Part shown: piece by piece, positions 43,144 to 51,667 of the stretch | Position numbering within the stretch: position 1 is the first letter of the stretch | Layout: each line of letters begins with the position of its first letter | Program-made: the position numbers and the translations under genes | The notes under the pieces: generated by a model | Seen by the model: only the letters and a program-made list of their open reading frames with translations | Database searches by the model: none | Told to the model about the DNA's origin: nothing | Source of the DNA: Aquariibacter albus | GTDB lineage: Bacteria; Pseudomonadota; Gammaproteobacteria; Burkholderiales; Burkholderiaceae_C | Direction of reading: 5' to 3' | Assembly: GCF_014145335.1 (NCBI RefSeq) | Contig: NZ_JACIVI010000006.1 | Location: 119,693 to 183,692 of the forward strand | Length of the DNA: 64,000 bases

Positions 43144-44937
43144 TCAGTCGGCTGCGGGGGGCGGGGTGCTGGGGCGGGGCTCGCCGCCCAGGGTGCACAC
43201 GGCCTGGTGGTGGGTCAGGAAGACCTGGCCGCCCATCTGTTGCAGGAAGTCGCTGCGCTGCAGGCGGTCCATCACCGGGCCCTTGACCTCGGAGAGGTGC
43301 AGGGCGATGCCGGCCTCGTGCAGGCGGTGGGCGATGGCTTCCAGGCTTTCCAGCGCGCTGGCGTCGATGGCATTGATGGCGGAGCACTGCAGCACGACGT
43401 GGCGCAGCTCGGGGTGCTGGGCGACGGCGGCGTTGATGTGGTCTTCCACGGCGCGGGCGTTGGCGAAATAGAGGCTTTCGTCGATGCGCAGGCCGAGCAG
43501 GCCTTCGCGCGTGAGCACGGCATGGCGCTGCACGTTGCGATAGGACTCGGTGCCCGGCACCTGGCCGACTTCGGCGATGTGCGGCCGGCTGCTGCGGTGG
43601 AGGTGCAGGGCCAGGGAGATGCCGACGCCGACGATGAGCCCGGGCTCCACGCCCAGGCCCAGGGTGGCCAGCAGGGTGCCGGCCACGGCGAGGAAGTCGG
43701 CCTTGGCGTAGCCCCAGGTGCGGCGCAGCACGCTGAAATCGACCAGCGAGAGCACGGCCACGATGATGGTGGCGGCCAGGGTGGCTTGCGGCAGGTGGTA
43801 GAGCGCAGGCGTCAGCAGCAGGCCGGCCAGCAGGATGCCGCCGGCGGTGTAGACGCCGGCCGCGGGGGTGCGCGCGCCGGCATCGAAATTGACGACGGAG
43901 CGGGCGAAGCCGCCCGTCACGGGGTAGCCGCCGCTGAAGGCGGCGCCGAGGTTGCCGGCGCCAAGGGCGACCAGCTCGCGGTCGGGCAGGATGCGCTCGC
44001 GGCGCTTGGCGGCCAGGGTCTGGGCGACGGAGACCGATTCGACGAAGCCGACGATGCTGATGAGCAGGGCGGGCAGGGCAAGCTCGCGCCACAGGGTCGG
44101 GTCCAGGCTGGGCAGGCTCAGCGGCGGCAGGCCGGCGGGGATGCTGCCGACGACCTTGACGCCCTGGCCGGCCCAGTCGAAGGCCTGGCTGAGGGCGGTG
44201 CTGACGATGAGGGCGGCCACGGGCGCGGCGCGGCTGAGCAGGTCGGCCCACCGCGGGCCCAGGCCCAGGCGCAGCAGCAGGGGCTTGAGGTGGCGGCGGC
44301 TGAACACCAGCCAGGCCAGCACGGCCAGGCCGATGGCCAGGGAGAGGCCGTGCGTCTGCGGCAGCTGCTGGATGAGGGCGGGCAGCAGGGTGGGCAGGTC
44401 CTGCCCCTCGGCGCGCACATTGAGCAGGGTCTTGAGCTGGCCGGTGGCGATCAGCAGGCCCGAGGCGGTGATGAAGCCGGCGATCACCGGATGGCTGAGG
44501 AAGCTGGCCAGGAAGCCCAGGCGCAGCAGGCCCATCAGCAGCAGCATGAGGCCGGAGAGGAGGGCCAGGGTCATGGCGGCCTGCATGCGGGCGGCGGCGT
44601 CGGGGAGCAGGGCGGGGTCGAGGCCGCCGAGGGCTGCGGCCGTCATCAGCGAGAGGACGGCCACCGGCCCCACGGCCAGCGCGCTGCTGCTGCCGAACAG
44701 GGCATAGAGCAGCAGCGGCGCGATGCTGGCGTAAAGCCCCGCCTGCGGCGGCAGGCCGGCGAGCTGGGCATAGGCCAGGCTCTGCGGGATGAGCATGAGC
44801 GTGACGATGAGCGCGGCGAGACCGTCGCGGGCCCCGGTGTCGCGGGAGTAGGCCCGCAGCCAGACCGGGACGAGGCGCGAGCCGCGGGCGCGCGAGGGCG
44901 GGGACGGGGGCGTCGAAGGCTGGGGGTTCGGGCTCAT
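43144..44937 (-). CDS. SulP-family anion transporter with STAS domain
   Basis: A 597-residue inner-membrane transporter. RDGLAALIVTLMLIPQSLAYAQLAGLPPQAGLYASIAPLLLYALFGSSSALAVGPVAVLSLMTA is the SulP signature region. About 12 helices follow, then a C-terminal STAS domain (residues about 470-575) with NAIDASALESLEAIAHRLHEAGIALHLSEVKG. It may carry sulfate, bicarbonate or another anion; no carbonic anhydrase or sulfur gene adjoins. Start MSPNPQPS at 44937; the frame is open 25 codons upstream. Confidence 0.93.
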   Translation of the reverse strand: MSPNPQPSTPPSPPSRARGSRLVPVWLRAYSRDTGARDGLAALIVTLMLIPQSLAYAQLAGLPPQAGLYASIAPLLLYALFGSSSALAVGPVAVLSLMTAAALGGLDPALLPDAAARMQAAMTLALLSGLMLLLMGLLRLGFLASFLSHPVIAGFITASGLLIATGQLKTLLNVRAEGQDLPTLLPALIQQLPQTHGLSLAIGLAVLAWLVFSRRHLKPLLLRLGLGPRWADLLSRAAPVAALIVSTALSQAFDWAGQGVKVVGSIPAGLPPLSLPSLDPTLWRELALPALLISIVGFVESVSVAQTLAAKRRERILPDRELVALGAGNLGAAFSGGYPVTGGFARSVVNFDAGARTPAAGVYTAGGILLAGLLLTPALYHLPQATLAATIIVAVLSLVDFSVLRRTWGYAKADFLAVAGTLLATLGLGVEPGLIVGVGISLALHLHRSSRPHIAEVGQVPGTESYRNVQRHAVLTREGLLGLRIDESLYFANARAVEDHINAAVAQHPELRHVVLQCSAINAIDASALESLEAIAHRLHEAGIALHLSEVKGPVMDRLQRSDFLQQMGGQVFLTHHQAVCTLGGEPRPSTPPPAAD

Positions 44938-45140
44938 GGGGCGGGGGGATGGCGGGCTCGGGCGCGGACGCCACCCGGTCATCCTGCCACTGAAGCCTTG
45001 CGGCCCTGGCACGCCGGACCGGGCCGGTCAGCCCCGGGGGAACGCGGAACCGGAGCTGCCGCAGGCCGACGCAAACTGGCGCGACCGGCCCGTCGCACGC
45101 CGACGATGCGCGCGGGCATGGAACTTGGATTGATCCCCGC

Positions 45141-45320
45141 ATGAGCCCCGCCGATCACCGTCTCCTGCGCCATCTGCTGATCGCCGTTGCGGTCAAGATC
45201 GTGGTGCTGACGCTGCTGTGGTGGGCCTTCATCCGCGAAGCCCGCGTGCCGGTGGACAGCGACCGTGCGGCCGCCCATCTCGGAGGCGCCGCCTCCGTTT
45301 CCTCAGGAGCCTCGAAGTGA
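45141..45320 (+). CDS. cydP: Cytochrome bd small subunit CydP
   Basis: A 59-residue single-span protein: HLLIAVAVKIVVLTLLWWAFIREARVPVD, then an Ala/Gly/Ser tail. It precedes cydA and its TGA overlaps the cydA GTG start (GTGA). Size, single helix and place match the putative small subunit CydP found before cydAB in beta/gammaproteobacteria. It is too short for most gene callers. Confidence 0.8.
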   Translation: MSPADHRLLRHLLIAVAVKIVVLTLLWWAFIREARVPVDSDRAAAHLGGAASVSSGASK

Positions 45321-46900
45321 TCTCCGAACAACTCGTCGACCTGTCGAGGCTGCAGTTCGCAGCGACGGCGATGTACCACTTCCTCTTCGTGCCGCTGACG
45401 CTGGGCATGGTCTGGCTGCTGGTCATCATGGAGTCGGTCTATGTGATGACCGGCAAGGTGATCTGGAAGGACATGACCCGCTTCTGGGGGAAGCTCTTCG
45501 GCATCAACTTCGCACTGGGTGTCACGACCGGGATCACCCTGGAGTTCCAGTTCGGCACGAACTGGGCCTACTACTCGCACTACGTCGGCGACATCTTCGG
45601 CGCGCCGCTGGCCATCGAAGGGCTGATGGCCTTCTTCCTGGAATCGACCTTCATCGGCCTGTTCTTCTTCGGCTGGGACCGCCTGAGCCGGCCGCAGCAT
45701 CTGCTGGTGACCACGCTGATGGCGGTGGGCACCAACCTGTCGGCGCTGTGGATCCTGATCGCCAACGGCTGGATGCAGAACCCGGTGGGCGCCGAGTTCA
45801 ACTGGCAGACCATGCGCATGGAGATGGTCGACTTCTGGGCGATCGTCTTCAACCCGGACGCCCAGGCCAAGTTCGTGCACACGGTGTCGGCCGGCTACGT
45901 GACGGGCGCGATGTTCGTGCTGTCGGTCAGCGCCTGGTACCTGCTGAAGGGCCGCGACGTGGAGTTCGCCAAGCGCAGCTTCCGCGTGGCGGCGGCCTTC
46001 GGCCTGGCCTCGGTGCTGAGCGTGATCGTGCTGGGCGACGAGTCGGGCTACACGGTGGGCGAGGCCCAGCAGACCAAGATGGCCGCCATCGAGGCCATGT
46101 GGGAGACCGAGCCCGCGCCGGCCAGCTTCAATGTGATCGCCGGCATCAACGAGGCGGCGCAGAAGAACGACTGGTCGGTGCACATCCCCTACGTGATGGG
46201 CCTGATCGGCACGCGCTCGCTCACCAAGGAGATCCCGGGCATCCACGAGATCAAGGCCAGGAACCGCGAGCGCATCCTGCACGGCCAGGTGGCCGTGCAG
46301 GCGCTGGAGGCGCTGCGCGCGGCCCGCGCCCGCGGCGAGACCGCGCCCGAGGCGGAGGCCCGGCTCAAGGCCCATGTGGCCGACCTGGGCTTCGGCCTGC
46401 TGCTGAAGAAGTACGTCAAGGACGTGTCGCAGGCCACGCCCGAGATGATCCAGAAGGCGGTGGACGACACGGTGCCGCGCGTCACGCCGATGTTCTGGGC
46501 CTTCCGCGCGATGGTGGGCCTGGGCTTCCTGATGCTGGCCCTGTTCGCGATGAGCTTCTGGGTCACGCTCAAGGGCCAGTTCACGCAGCGGCCCTGGCTG
46601 CTGAAGGCGGCGCTGTGGATGCTGCCGGCCCCGTGGCTGGCCTGCGAGCTGGGCTGGTTCGTCGCCGAGTACGGCCGCCAGCCCTGGACGATCTACGGCG
46701 TGCTGCCGACGCACATGAGCGTGTCCACGCTCAGCGTGGAGAGCCTCTACGGCTCGCTGGCCGGCTTCCTGGTCTTCTACACGGTGCTGCTGATCGTCGA
46801 GGTCTACCTGATGCTGAAGTTCGCGCGCCAGGGCCCCGGCAGCCTGGGCACCGGCCGCTACCAGAACGAGGCCGTCCATCACGGCCCGGCCCACGCCTGA
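45317..46900 (+). CDS. cydA: Cytochrome bd ubiquinol oxidase subunit I
   Basis: Quinol-oxidising, haem-bearing subunit of the high-affinity terminal oxidase; 527 residues. Starts at GTG 45317 (AGGAG seven bases upstream) as VISEQLVDLSRLQFAATAMYHFLFVPLTLGM. His21 corresponds to the axial haem b595 ligand; the haem b558 His lies in KFVHTVSAGYVTGAMF. The Q-loop is long (GLIGTRSLTKEIPGIHEIKARNRERILHGQ...), so this is an E. coli-like L-type bd oxidase. GRQPWTIYGVLPTHMSVS is conserved near the end. Confidence 0.97.
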   Translation: MISEQLVDLSRLQFAATAMYHFLFVPLTLGMVWLLVIMESVYVMTGKVIWKDMTRFWGKLFGINFALGVTTGITLEFQFGTNWAYYSHYVGDIFGAPLAIEGLMAFFLESTFIGLFFFGWDRLSRPQHLLVTTLMAVGTNLSALWILIANGWMQNPVGAEFNWQTMRMEMVDFWAIVFNPDAQAKFVHTVSAGYVTGAMFVLSVSAWYLLKGRDVEFAKRSFRVAAAFGLASVLSVIVLGDESGYTVGEAQQTKMAAIEAMWETEPAPASFNVIAGINEAAQKNDWSVHIPYVMGLIGTRSLTKEIPGIHEIKARNRERILHGQVAVQALEALRAARARGETAPEAEARLKAHVADLGFGLLLKKYVKDVSQATPEMIQKAVDDTVPRVTPMFWAFRAMVGLGFLMLALFAMSFWVTLKGQFTQRPWLLKAALWMLPAPWLACELGWFVAEYGRQPWTIYGVLPTHMSVSTLSVESLYGSLAGFLVFYTVLLIVEVYLMLKFARQGPGSLGTGRYQNEAVHHGPAHA

Positions 46901-46915
46901 GCCCGGAGGATCCCC

Positions 46916-48067
46916 ATGCTTGAGTTCTTCGACTACCCGACGCTGAAGCTGATCTGGTGGGGCCTGGTCGGCGTGCTGCTGATCGGCTTCGCGGTGATGG
47001 ACGGGCACGACATGGGCGTCGGCACCCTGCTGCCCTTCGTGGGCCGCAACGATGTCGAGCGCCGCGTCGTCATCAACACCGTCGGCCCGCACTGGGACGG
47101 CAACCAGGTCTGGTTCATCACCGGCGGCGGGGCCATCTTCGCGGCCTGGCCGCTGGTCTACGCCACCGCCTTCAGCGGCTTCTACTGGGCCATGCTGGCG
47201 GTGCTGTGGGCGCTGTTCTTCCGCCCGGTCGGTTTCGACTACCGCAGCAAGATCCACGACCCGCGCTGGCGCAGCTTCTGGGACTGGGGCCTCTTCGTCG
47301 GCGGGGCCGTGCCGCCGCTGATCTTCGGCGTGGCCTTCGGCAACCTCTTCCAGGGCGTGCCCTTCCAGTTCGACGAGCTGCTCATCTCCACCTACACCGG
47401 CAGCTTCTGGGGCCTGCTGAACCCCTTCGCGCTGCTGGTGGGCCTGGTGTCGAGCGCGATGATCACCATGCATGGCGGCGCCTACCTGGCGCACCGCACC
47501 GAGGGGGCCCTCCAGGCCCGCGCGGCGCGCGGCGCCACGGCGGCGGCGCTGCTGACGGTGCTGGGCTTCGTGGCCGCAGGCCTGTGGCTGCGCTACGGCG
47601 GCATCGAGGGCTATGCCATCACCTCGGCCGTCGACCCGGCCGCCCTGCCCGACCCGCTGGCCAAGACGGTGGTGCGCAGCGCCGAGGCCTGGTGGACCCA
47701 CTACGCGGCCTGGCCGGCGCTCTGGGCCCTGCCGGCCCTGGGCCTGCTCGGCGCCCTGGGCTGCATGCTGCTGCTGGCGCTGCGCCGCACGCTGGCGGCC
47801 TTCGTCAGCTCGGCGCTGTCGATGGCCGGGATCATCGTCACGGCCGGGGCCGCGCTCTTCCCCTTCATCCTGCCCTCGTCCAGCCAGCCGCAGGCCAGCC
47901 TGACCGTCTGGGACAGCACCTCCAGCCACCTGACCCTGGGCCTGATGCTGGGCGCGACGGTGATCTTCATGCCCCTGGTGATCTTCTACACCGGCTGGGC
48001 CTACCGGGTGATGCGCGGCAAGGTGACGGTGGAGCACATCCACCGCAACGAGCACAGCGCCTACTGA
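46916..48067 (+). CDS. cydB: Cytochrome bd ubiquinol oxidase subunit II
   Basis: Second subunit of the bd oxidase, 383 residues and about eight helices. Conserved [79 protein letters not shown] near the N-terminus. GGAGGA precedes the ATG. Follows cydA after 15 bases. Confidence 0.97.
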   Translation: MLEFFDYPTLKLIWWGLVGVLLIGFAVMDGHDMGVGTLLPFVGRNDVERRVVINTVGPHWDGNQVWFITGGGAIFAAWPLVYATAFSGFYWAMLAVLWALFFRPVGFDYRSKIHDPRWRSFWDWGLFVGGAVPPLIFGVAFGNLFQGVPFQFDELLISTYTGSFWGLLNPFALLVGLVSSAMITMHGGAYLAHRTEGALQARAARGATAAALLTVLGFVAAGLWLRYGGIEGYAITSAVDPAALPDPLAKTVVRSAEAWWTHYAAWPALWALPALGLLGALGCMLLLALRRTLAAFVSSALSMAGIIVTAGAALFPFILPSSSQPQASLTVWDSTSSHLTLGLMLGATVIFMPLVIFYTGWAYRVMRGKVTVEHIHRNEHSAY

Positions 48068-48082
48068 GACAGGAGCCGAACC

Positions 48083-48214
48083 ATGTGGTACTTCGCTTGG
48101 GTGCTGGGCGTGGGCTTTGCCGTGCTGCTGGCCGTGATGAACGCGATGTGGGGCGAGAACGAGGAGGCCCGGGCCGCCTCGAAGGCCGCCGACGCGGGCC
48201 CGGACGGCGCATGA
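48083..48214 (+). CDS. cydX: Cytochrome bd subunit CydX
   Basis: A 43-residue single-span protein, MWYFAWVLGVGFAVLLAVMNAMWGE plus an acidic/Ala tail, 15 bases after cydB with AGGAG upstream. The MWYF-W-LG...N-x-MW-E pattern is diagnostic of CydX/YbgT, which is needed for a stable, active bd oxidase. Its stop overlaps the next start (ATGA). Confidence 0.93.
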   Translation: MWYFAWVLGVGFAVLLAVMNAMWGENEEARAASKAADAGPDGA

Positions 48215-48543
48215 GGCCCGGCACGCCGGAGGACGCCCCCGCGCCGCCGGCCCGCGCCGCGGACGCCGAGGCGGCCGCGGGGCCGTCCAGCCGCCTGCAT
48301 CTCCCCTGCCTGCTGCTGGGCCTGGGGCTGATGCTGGGCGGCACGCTCTACCCGCCGCTCTTCGCCAATGCGCAGGGCAAGGCCGACCACGGCCTGGCCC
48401 TGCTCTTCTTCTGGGCGATGAGCGCGGGCTTCATCCGCGGCGTGGGCTTCGTGCCGCGCGCGCGGCTGTGGCGGGCGCTGTTCTCGCCGGCCGCCTGCGC
48501 GCTGGCCCTGCTCGCGGCCCTGGGCCTGAAGCTCGCCGGCTGA
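48211..48543 (+). CDS. YbgE-type cyd operon protein
   Basis: A 110-residue membrane protein in the place of ybgE. An N-terminal Pro/Ala-rich stretch is followed by three helices, LHLPCLLLGLGLMLGGTLYPPLF, HGLALLFFWAMSAGFIRGVGFVP and CALALLAALGLKLAG. FFWAMSAGFIRGVGF resembles the conserved block of YbgE. Its role in the oxidase is unclear. It is the last gene of the operon and convergent with the sheath-like gene three bases on. Confidence 0.8.
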   Translation: MRPGTPEDAPAPPARAADAEAAAGPSSRLHLPCLLLGLGLMLGGTLYPPLFANAQGKADHGLALLFFWAMSAGFIRGVGFVPRARLWRALFSPAACALALLAALGLKLAG

Positions 48544-48546
48544 GCC

Positions 48547-49920
48547 TCAGGCCGCGGCGTCCGGCCAGACCAGGCGCAGCACCTGGAACTCCCCCGGCTT
48601 GAGCACGGCCAGGCCGACCAGCAGGGTGTGCCGGCCGGCGCGGGTCTCGGCCTCGGTCTGCGTCAGACCCGGGCCGCAGCGGACGAAGTAGGCCTCGGCC
48701 GGCTTGGCCCCGAGCAGCGCACCGCGGTCCCACCAGCCGTGCAGTTCGAGGTCGGCCTGCTCGGCGAGCTGCTGCCAGAGCGGCGGCGTGGCCCCGGCCC
48801 CGCGCCGGCGGGGCTGGCGCGACAGCAGGTCGAAGCGGCGCCGCAGGGCGGCCGTCAGCTCGGCCAGCAGGCGGCGCACGGGCACGTAGCGGCTTTCGGG
48901 CTCGCGGTCGGCCAGCGTGCGGGCCCCCCACAGCCGCGGGCCGCGGCCCGGCACGCTGCGCACGAGGTTGATCGCCCGGCCGCCGACCGGGTCGGCCGCC
49001 AGGGCCTCGGCCTGCGCGGCACTGAAGGCCTGCACGGGCTCCACCTCGTCCGGCAGCGGCAGGCCGGACAGGGCCTTCCACACCCCGAGCTCGCGGTCGC
49101 CGCGGGCCTGGAGGCCGGCCACCAGCGCACTGGCCGGCACGGCGTGACGGGCCCCGGCCAGGCACTGCAGCACGGCGGCATGGCCGGCCGGATCGGTGCG
49201 GCGCAGGGCCGGCAGGCCGACTGCCGGGCCGCTGCCGCGCCAGACGCGCACGCGGCGCTCGGCCTCGGGCAGCGGCAGGGCCAGGGGGATGCGCAGCCGC
49301 GGGCCGTGCAGGGCACCGAAGGCGCCGTGCGGGCTGTCGAGCACGGCCCGGCCGGCGGCCAGGGTGGCGGCATCCAGCGGCGCCTCGCCGCCCGGCAGGT
49401 CGAGCAGCACGAACTGCAGGCCGGAGGCGGCCGCATGCGCAAGCAGGGCGCCGGCCAGGCGGCCCTGGGCGGCGCGGTCCAGATGCATGGCCTCGGGGGC
49501 CAGCAGCAGGCTGCACTCGCGACGCGGCAGGGGCAGCGCAGCCAGGGCCTGGAGGAAGTCGTCAAGCGTTGGCGGCGCGCTCGACGGGCCCACGGAGACG
49601 ATGTCGCAGGCCTCGCCGCCCTGGGCGAAGAACAGCCGGACGGTGGCATGCAGGAGCGGCAGGCCGGGCGGTGGACGCAGGGTGGCCCGGGGCCGCCCGT
49701 CGGGGCCACGGTGCAGGTCGACGTCCAGCGCGGGCGTGCCCGGGCCGCCGAACAGGCCCTCGTACTCCACGAGGCTGCGGACGCGCGTCGGCACCCGCAG
49801 CAGGTCGCCGGGGGCCTCGCGCATCGCGCGCTCGGTCGCGCCCAGCAGGGTGGCCAGGCCGCAAGGCGGCTGGGGCAGGGACGACGCGGGGGTCTGGCCC
49901 CGGGGCGGCAAGGTGGCCAT
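48547..49920 (-). CDS. Contractile tail sheath-like protein, orphan
   Basis: A 457-residue relative of phage and extracellular contractile-injection-system sheaths. The N-terminus has APGDLLRVPTRVRSLVEYEGLFGG and LHATVRLFFAQGGEACDIVSVG. The middle has VPASALVAGLQARGDRELGVWKA. The C-terminal sheath domain has AINLVRSVPGRGPRLWGARTLADREPESRYVPVRRLLAELTAALRRRFD, GWWDRGALLGAKPAEAYFVRCGPGLTQTEAETRAGRHTLLVGLAVLKPGEFQVLRL. No tube, baseplate, spike or ATPase gene adjoins. ATG at 49920 gives MATLPPRGQ. Function outside a full particle is unknown. Confidence 0.82.
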   Translation of the reverse strand: MATLPPRGQTPASSLPQPPCGLATLLGATERAMREAPGDLLRVPTRVRSLVEYEGLFGGPGTPALDVDLHRGPDGRPRATLRPPPGLPLLHATVRLFFAQGGEACDIVSVGPSSAPPTLDDFLQALAALPLPRRECSLLLAPEAMHLDRAAQGRLAGALLAHAAASGLQFVLLDLPGGEAPLDAATLAAGRAVLDSPHGAFGALHGPRLRIPLALPLPEAERRVRVWRGSGPAVGLPALRRTDPAGHAAVLQCLAGARHAVPASALVAGLQARGDRELGVWKALSGLPLPDEVEPVQAFSAAQAEALAADPVGGRAINLVRSVPGRGPRLWGARTLADREPESRYVPVRRLLAELTAALRRRFDLLSRQPRRRGAGATPPLWQQLAEQADLELHGWWDRGALLGAKPAEAYFVRCGPGLTQTEAETRAGRHTLLVGLAVLKPGEFQVLRLVWPDAAA

Positions 49921-50074
49921 CGGGCATCCCTGCCGGACAGGCAGGCGGAGGACAGCGGAGCCGCATGATGCCTCGCCCTCGCCGGCCGTGCGCCACCCGC
50001 TCCGGGGCTGGACGGACCGACCGCCTGCGACTGCAATGCAGGCCCCGGCCCGTCGGCCCCTGCCGCTTGATCCC

Positions 50075-50491
50075 ATGCCCTCTCCGTCCCGCCCCACCCT
50101 GGTCCTGCTCGGCCTGAGCCTGCTGGGCCCGCAGCTGGCCGCGGCCTGCCACCCGGAGGCCTATGTCGGCTCGATCTGCACGACCGCCGGCCGCTGCCCG
50201 CGCGGCACGCTGGAGGCCGCCGGCCAGCTGCTGCCCATCGCCCAGAACATGGCCCTGCATGCCGTGATCGGCAGCCGCTACGGCGGCGACGGCCGCAGCA
50301 CCTTCGCCCTGCCGGACCTGCGCGGCCGCAGCGTGGCGGGCAGCGGCCTGGGCAACGAGAGCCCGGCTCCCGGCACGGTGCTGAGCCCGGCGGGGGCGCC
50401 GAGCGCCTCGCGCCTGGGCGGCGCCCGGCCCGCCAGCCTGGTGCTGCGGCAGTGCATCGTGCAGCTCGGGGTGATGCCGCCGAACGATTGA
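50075..50491 (+). CDS. Exported phage tail-collar domain protein
   Basis: A 138-residue protein with a signal peptide (TLVLLGLSLLGPQLAAACH, cleavage after AAA likely). It is followed by a tail-collar domain: AYVGSICTTAGRCPRGTLEAAGQLLPIAQNMALHAVIGSRYGGDGRSTFALPDLRGRSVAG. Phage collar/fibre-tip proteins normally lack a Sec signal. Three or four cysteines in the mature part could be oxidised. Divergent from the sheath-like gene across 154 bases. Confidence 0.82.
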   Translation: MPSPSRPTLVLLGLSLLGPQLAAACHPEAYVGSICTTAGRCPRGTLEAAGQLLPIAQNMALHAVIGSRYGGDGRSTFALPDLRGRSVAGSGLGNESPAPGTVLSPAGAPSASRLGGARPASLVLRQCIVQLGVMPPND

Positions 50492-50623
50492 GATCCCCCC
50501 GGCATCCGGCCCCGGGTTCCCCTGCATGACGGCCCGCAGGCCGGCCGCTACGGTGCGCCAGCACCGGCCATGGGCCGCCCACGGGGGGTGGCGCCAGGCC
50601 CGTCATCCAGGGAGGACCACGAC

Positions 50624-51622
50624 ATGTACTTCATCACCAGCCGGATGCCGGTCGAGCGCGCGAAGACGCAGCGCGGTCCCGGCAAGCCCTACACCTTCGA
50701 CCTGGAGGACAACGCCTCCGGCCAGGAATTCTTCTGTTGCCAAAAGACCGGCAAGAAGACCCATGTCGAGCTGGGCGGCAAGGCCCTGCTCTCGGCGCTG
50801 AAGGAAGCGCCCTACCGCCAGGTGCTGCTCTACCTGCACGGCTTCTCGAACCTTCCGGATGACATCTTCGCGAACGCGCAGGAGTTCCAGGACCTGTGCG
50901 ACGCGAAGAAGAAGGGCGAGGTGCTGGTGCTGCCGGTGATCTGGCCCTGCGACAACGACCTCGGCATCGTCAAGGACTACTGGGACGACCAGAAGTCCGC
51001 CGACCTCAGCGCCTTCGCGCTCGCGCGGATGATGCAGCGCTTCATGGACTGGCGGAACTCGCCCGAGACCAACCCGGCCGACGACCCCTGCCTGAAGCGC
51101 ATCAATGTGCTGGCCCATTCCATGGGCAACCGCGTGCTGCGCCAGACGATGGTGAACTGGCAGAAGGACTACCAGCCGGCCGGCGTGCCCCTGCTGTTCC
51201 GCAACACCTTCCTGGTGGCGGCCGACATCGTCAACGAGTCCCTGCACCGCGGCCAGCCGGGCGAGCTGCTGAGCCACGCCTCGCGCAATGTGGTCGTGTA
51301 CTACGCCTCGGACGACCTCGCGCTGCGCGCGAGCAAGGTCTCGAACCTGAAGAACGCCGAGGCTTCGCGGCGGCTCGGCCACTCGGGCCCCGAGGACATG
51401 GACCGCACGCCGAAGAATGTCTACGCGATCGACTGCGACGACGTGAACACCGACTACGACCCGCCCAAGGGCCACAGCTACTTCCGCAGCATCCCGAAGA
51501 CCAAGAAACCGGGCGTGGTCTTCGAGCACATCTTCCAGACGATCACCAGCGGCCGCGTCTTCCCCGACGACGAGACCCGCAAGTCCAGCGTGCTGCGCCT
51601 GGGCAAGCCGGCCAAGGGCTGA
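50624..51622 (+). CDS. DUF900-type alpha/beta hydrolase
   Basis: A 332-residue alpha/beta-fold hydrolase without a signal peptide. LLYLHGFSNLPDDIFANAQEFQDL is the oxyanion-hole strand. The nucleophile elbow is INVLAHSMGNRVLRQTM (Ser in HSMGN), and LVAADIVNESLHRGQPGEL follows. The C-terminal HSYFRSIPKTKKPGVVFEHIFQTI may carry the catalytic His. GGAGGA precedes the ATG. Substrate unknown; the nearby collar and sheath genes may be unrelated. Confidence 0.8.
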   Translation: MYFITSRMPVERAKTQRGPGKPYTFDLEDNASGQEFFCCQKTGKKTHVELGGKALLSALKEAPYRQVLLYLHGFSNLPDDIFANAQEFQDLCDAKKKGEVLVLPVIWPCDNDLGIVKDYWDDQKSADLSAFALARMMQRFMDWRNSPETNPADDPCLKRINVLAHSMGNRVLRQTMVNWQKDYQPAGVPLLFRNTFLVAADIVNESLHRGQPGELLSHASRNVVVYYASDDLALRASKVSNLKNAEASRRLGHSGPEDMDRTPKNVYAIDCDDVNTDYDPPKGHSYFRSIPKTKKPGVVFEHIFQTITSGRVFPDDETRKSSVLRLGKPAKG

Positions 51623-51667
51623 GGCCGCAGGACCGCATGCCCGAGGCCGCCGCCCCGGGCACGCGGC

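Noticed and set aside
44938..45140. FNR/Anr box upstream of the cytochrome bd operon
   Set aside because: TTGGATTGATCC near 45125 looked suggestive but does not fit TTGAT-N4-ATCAA.
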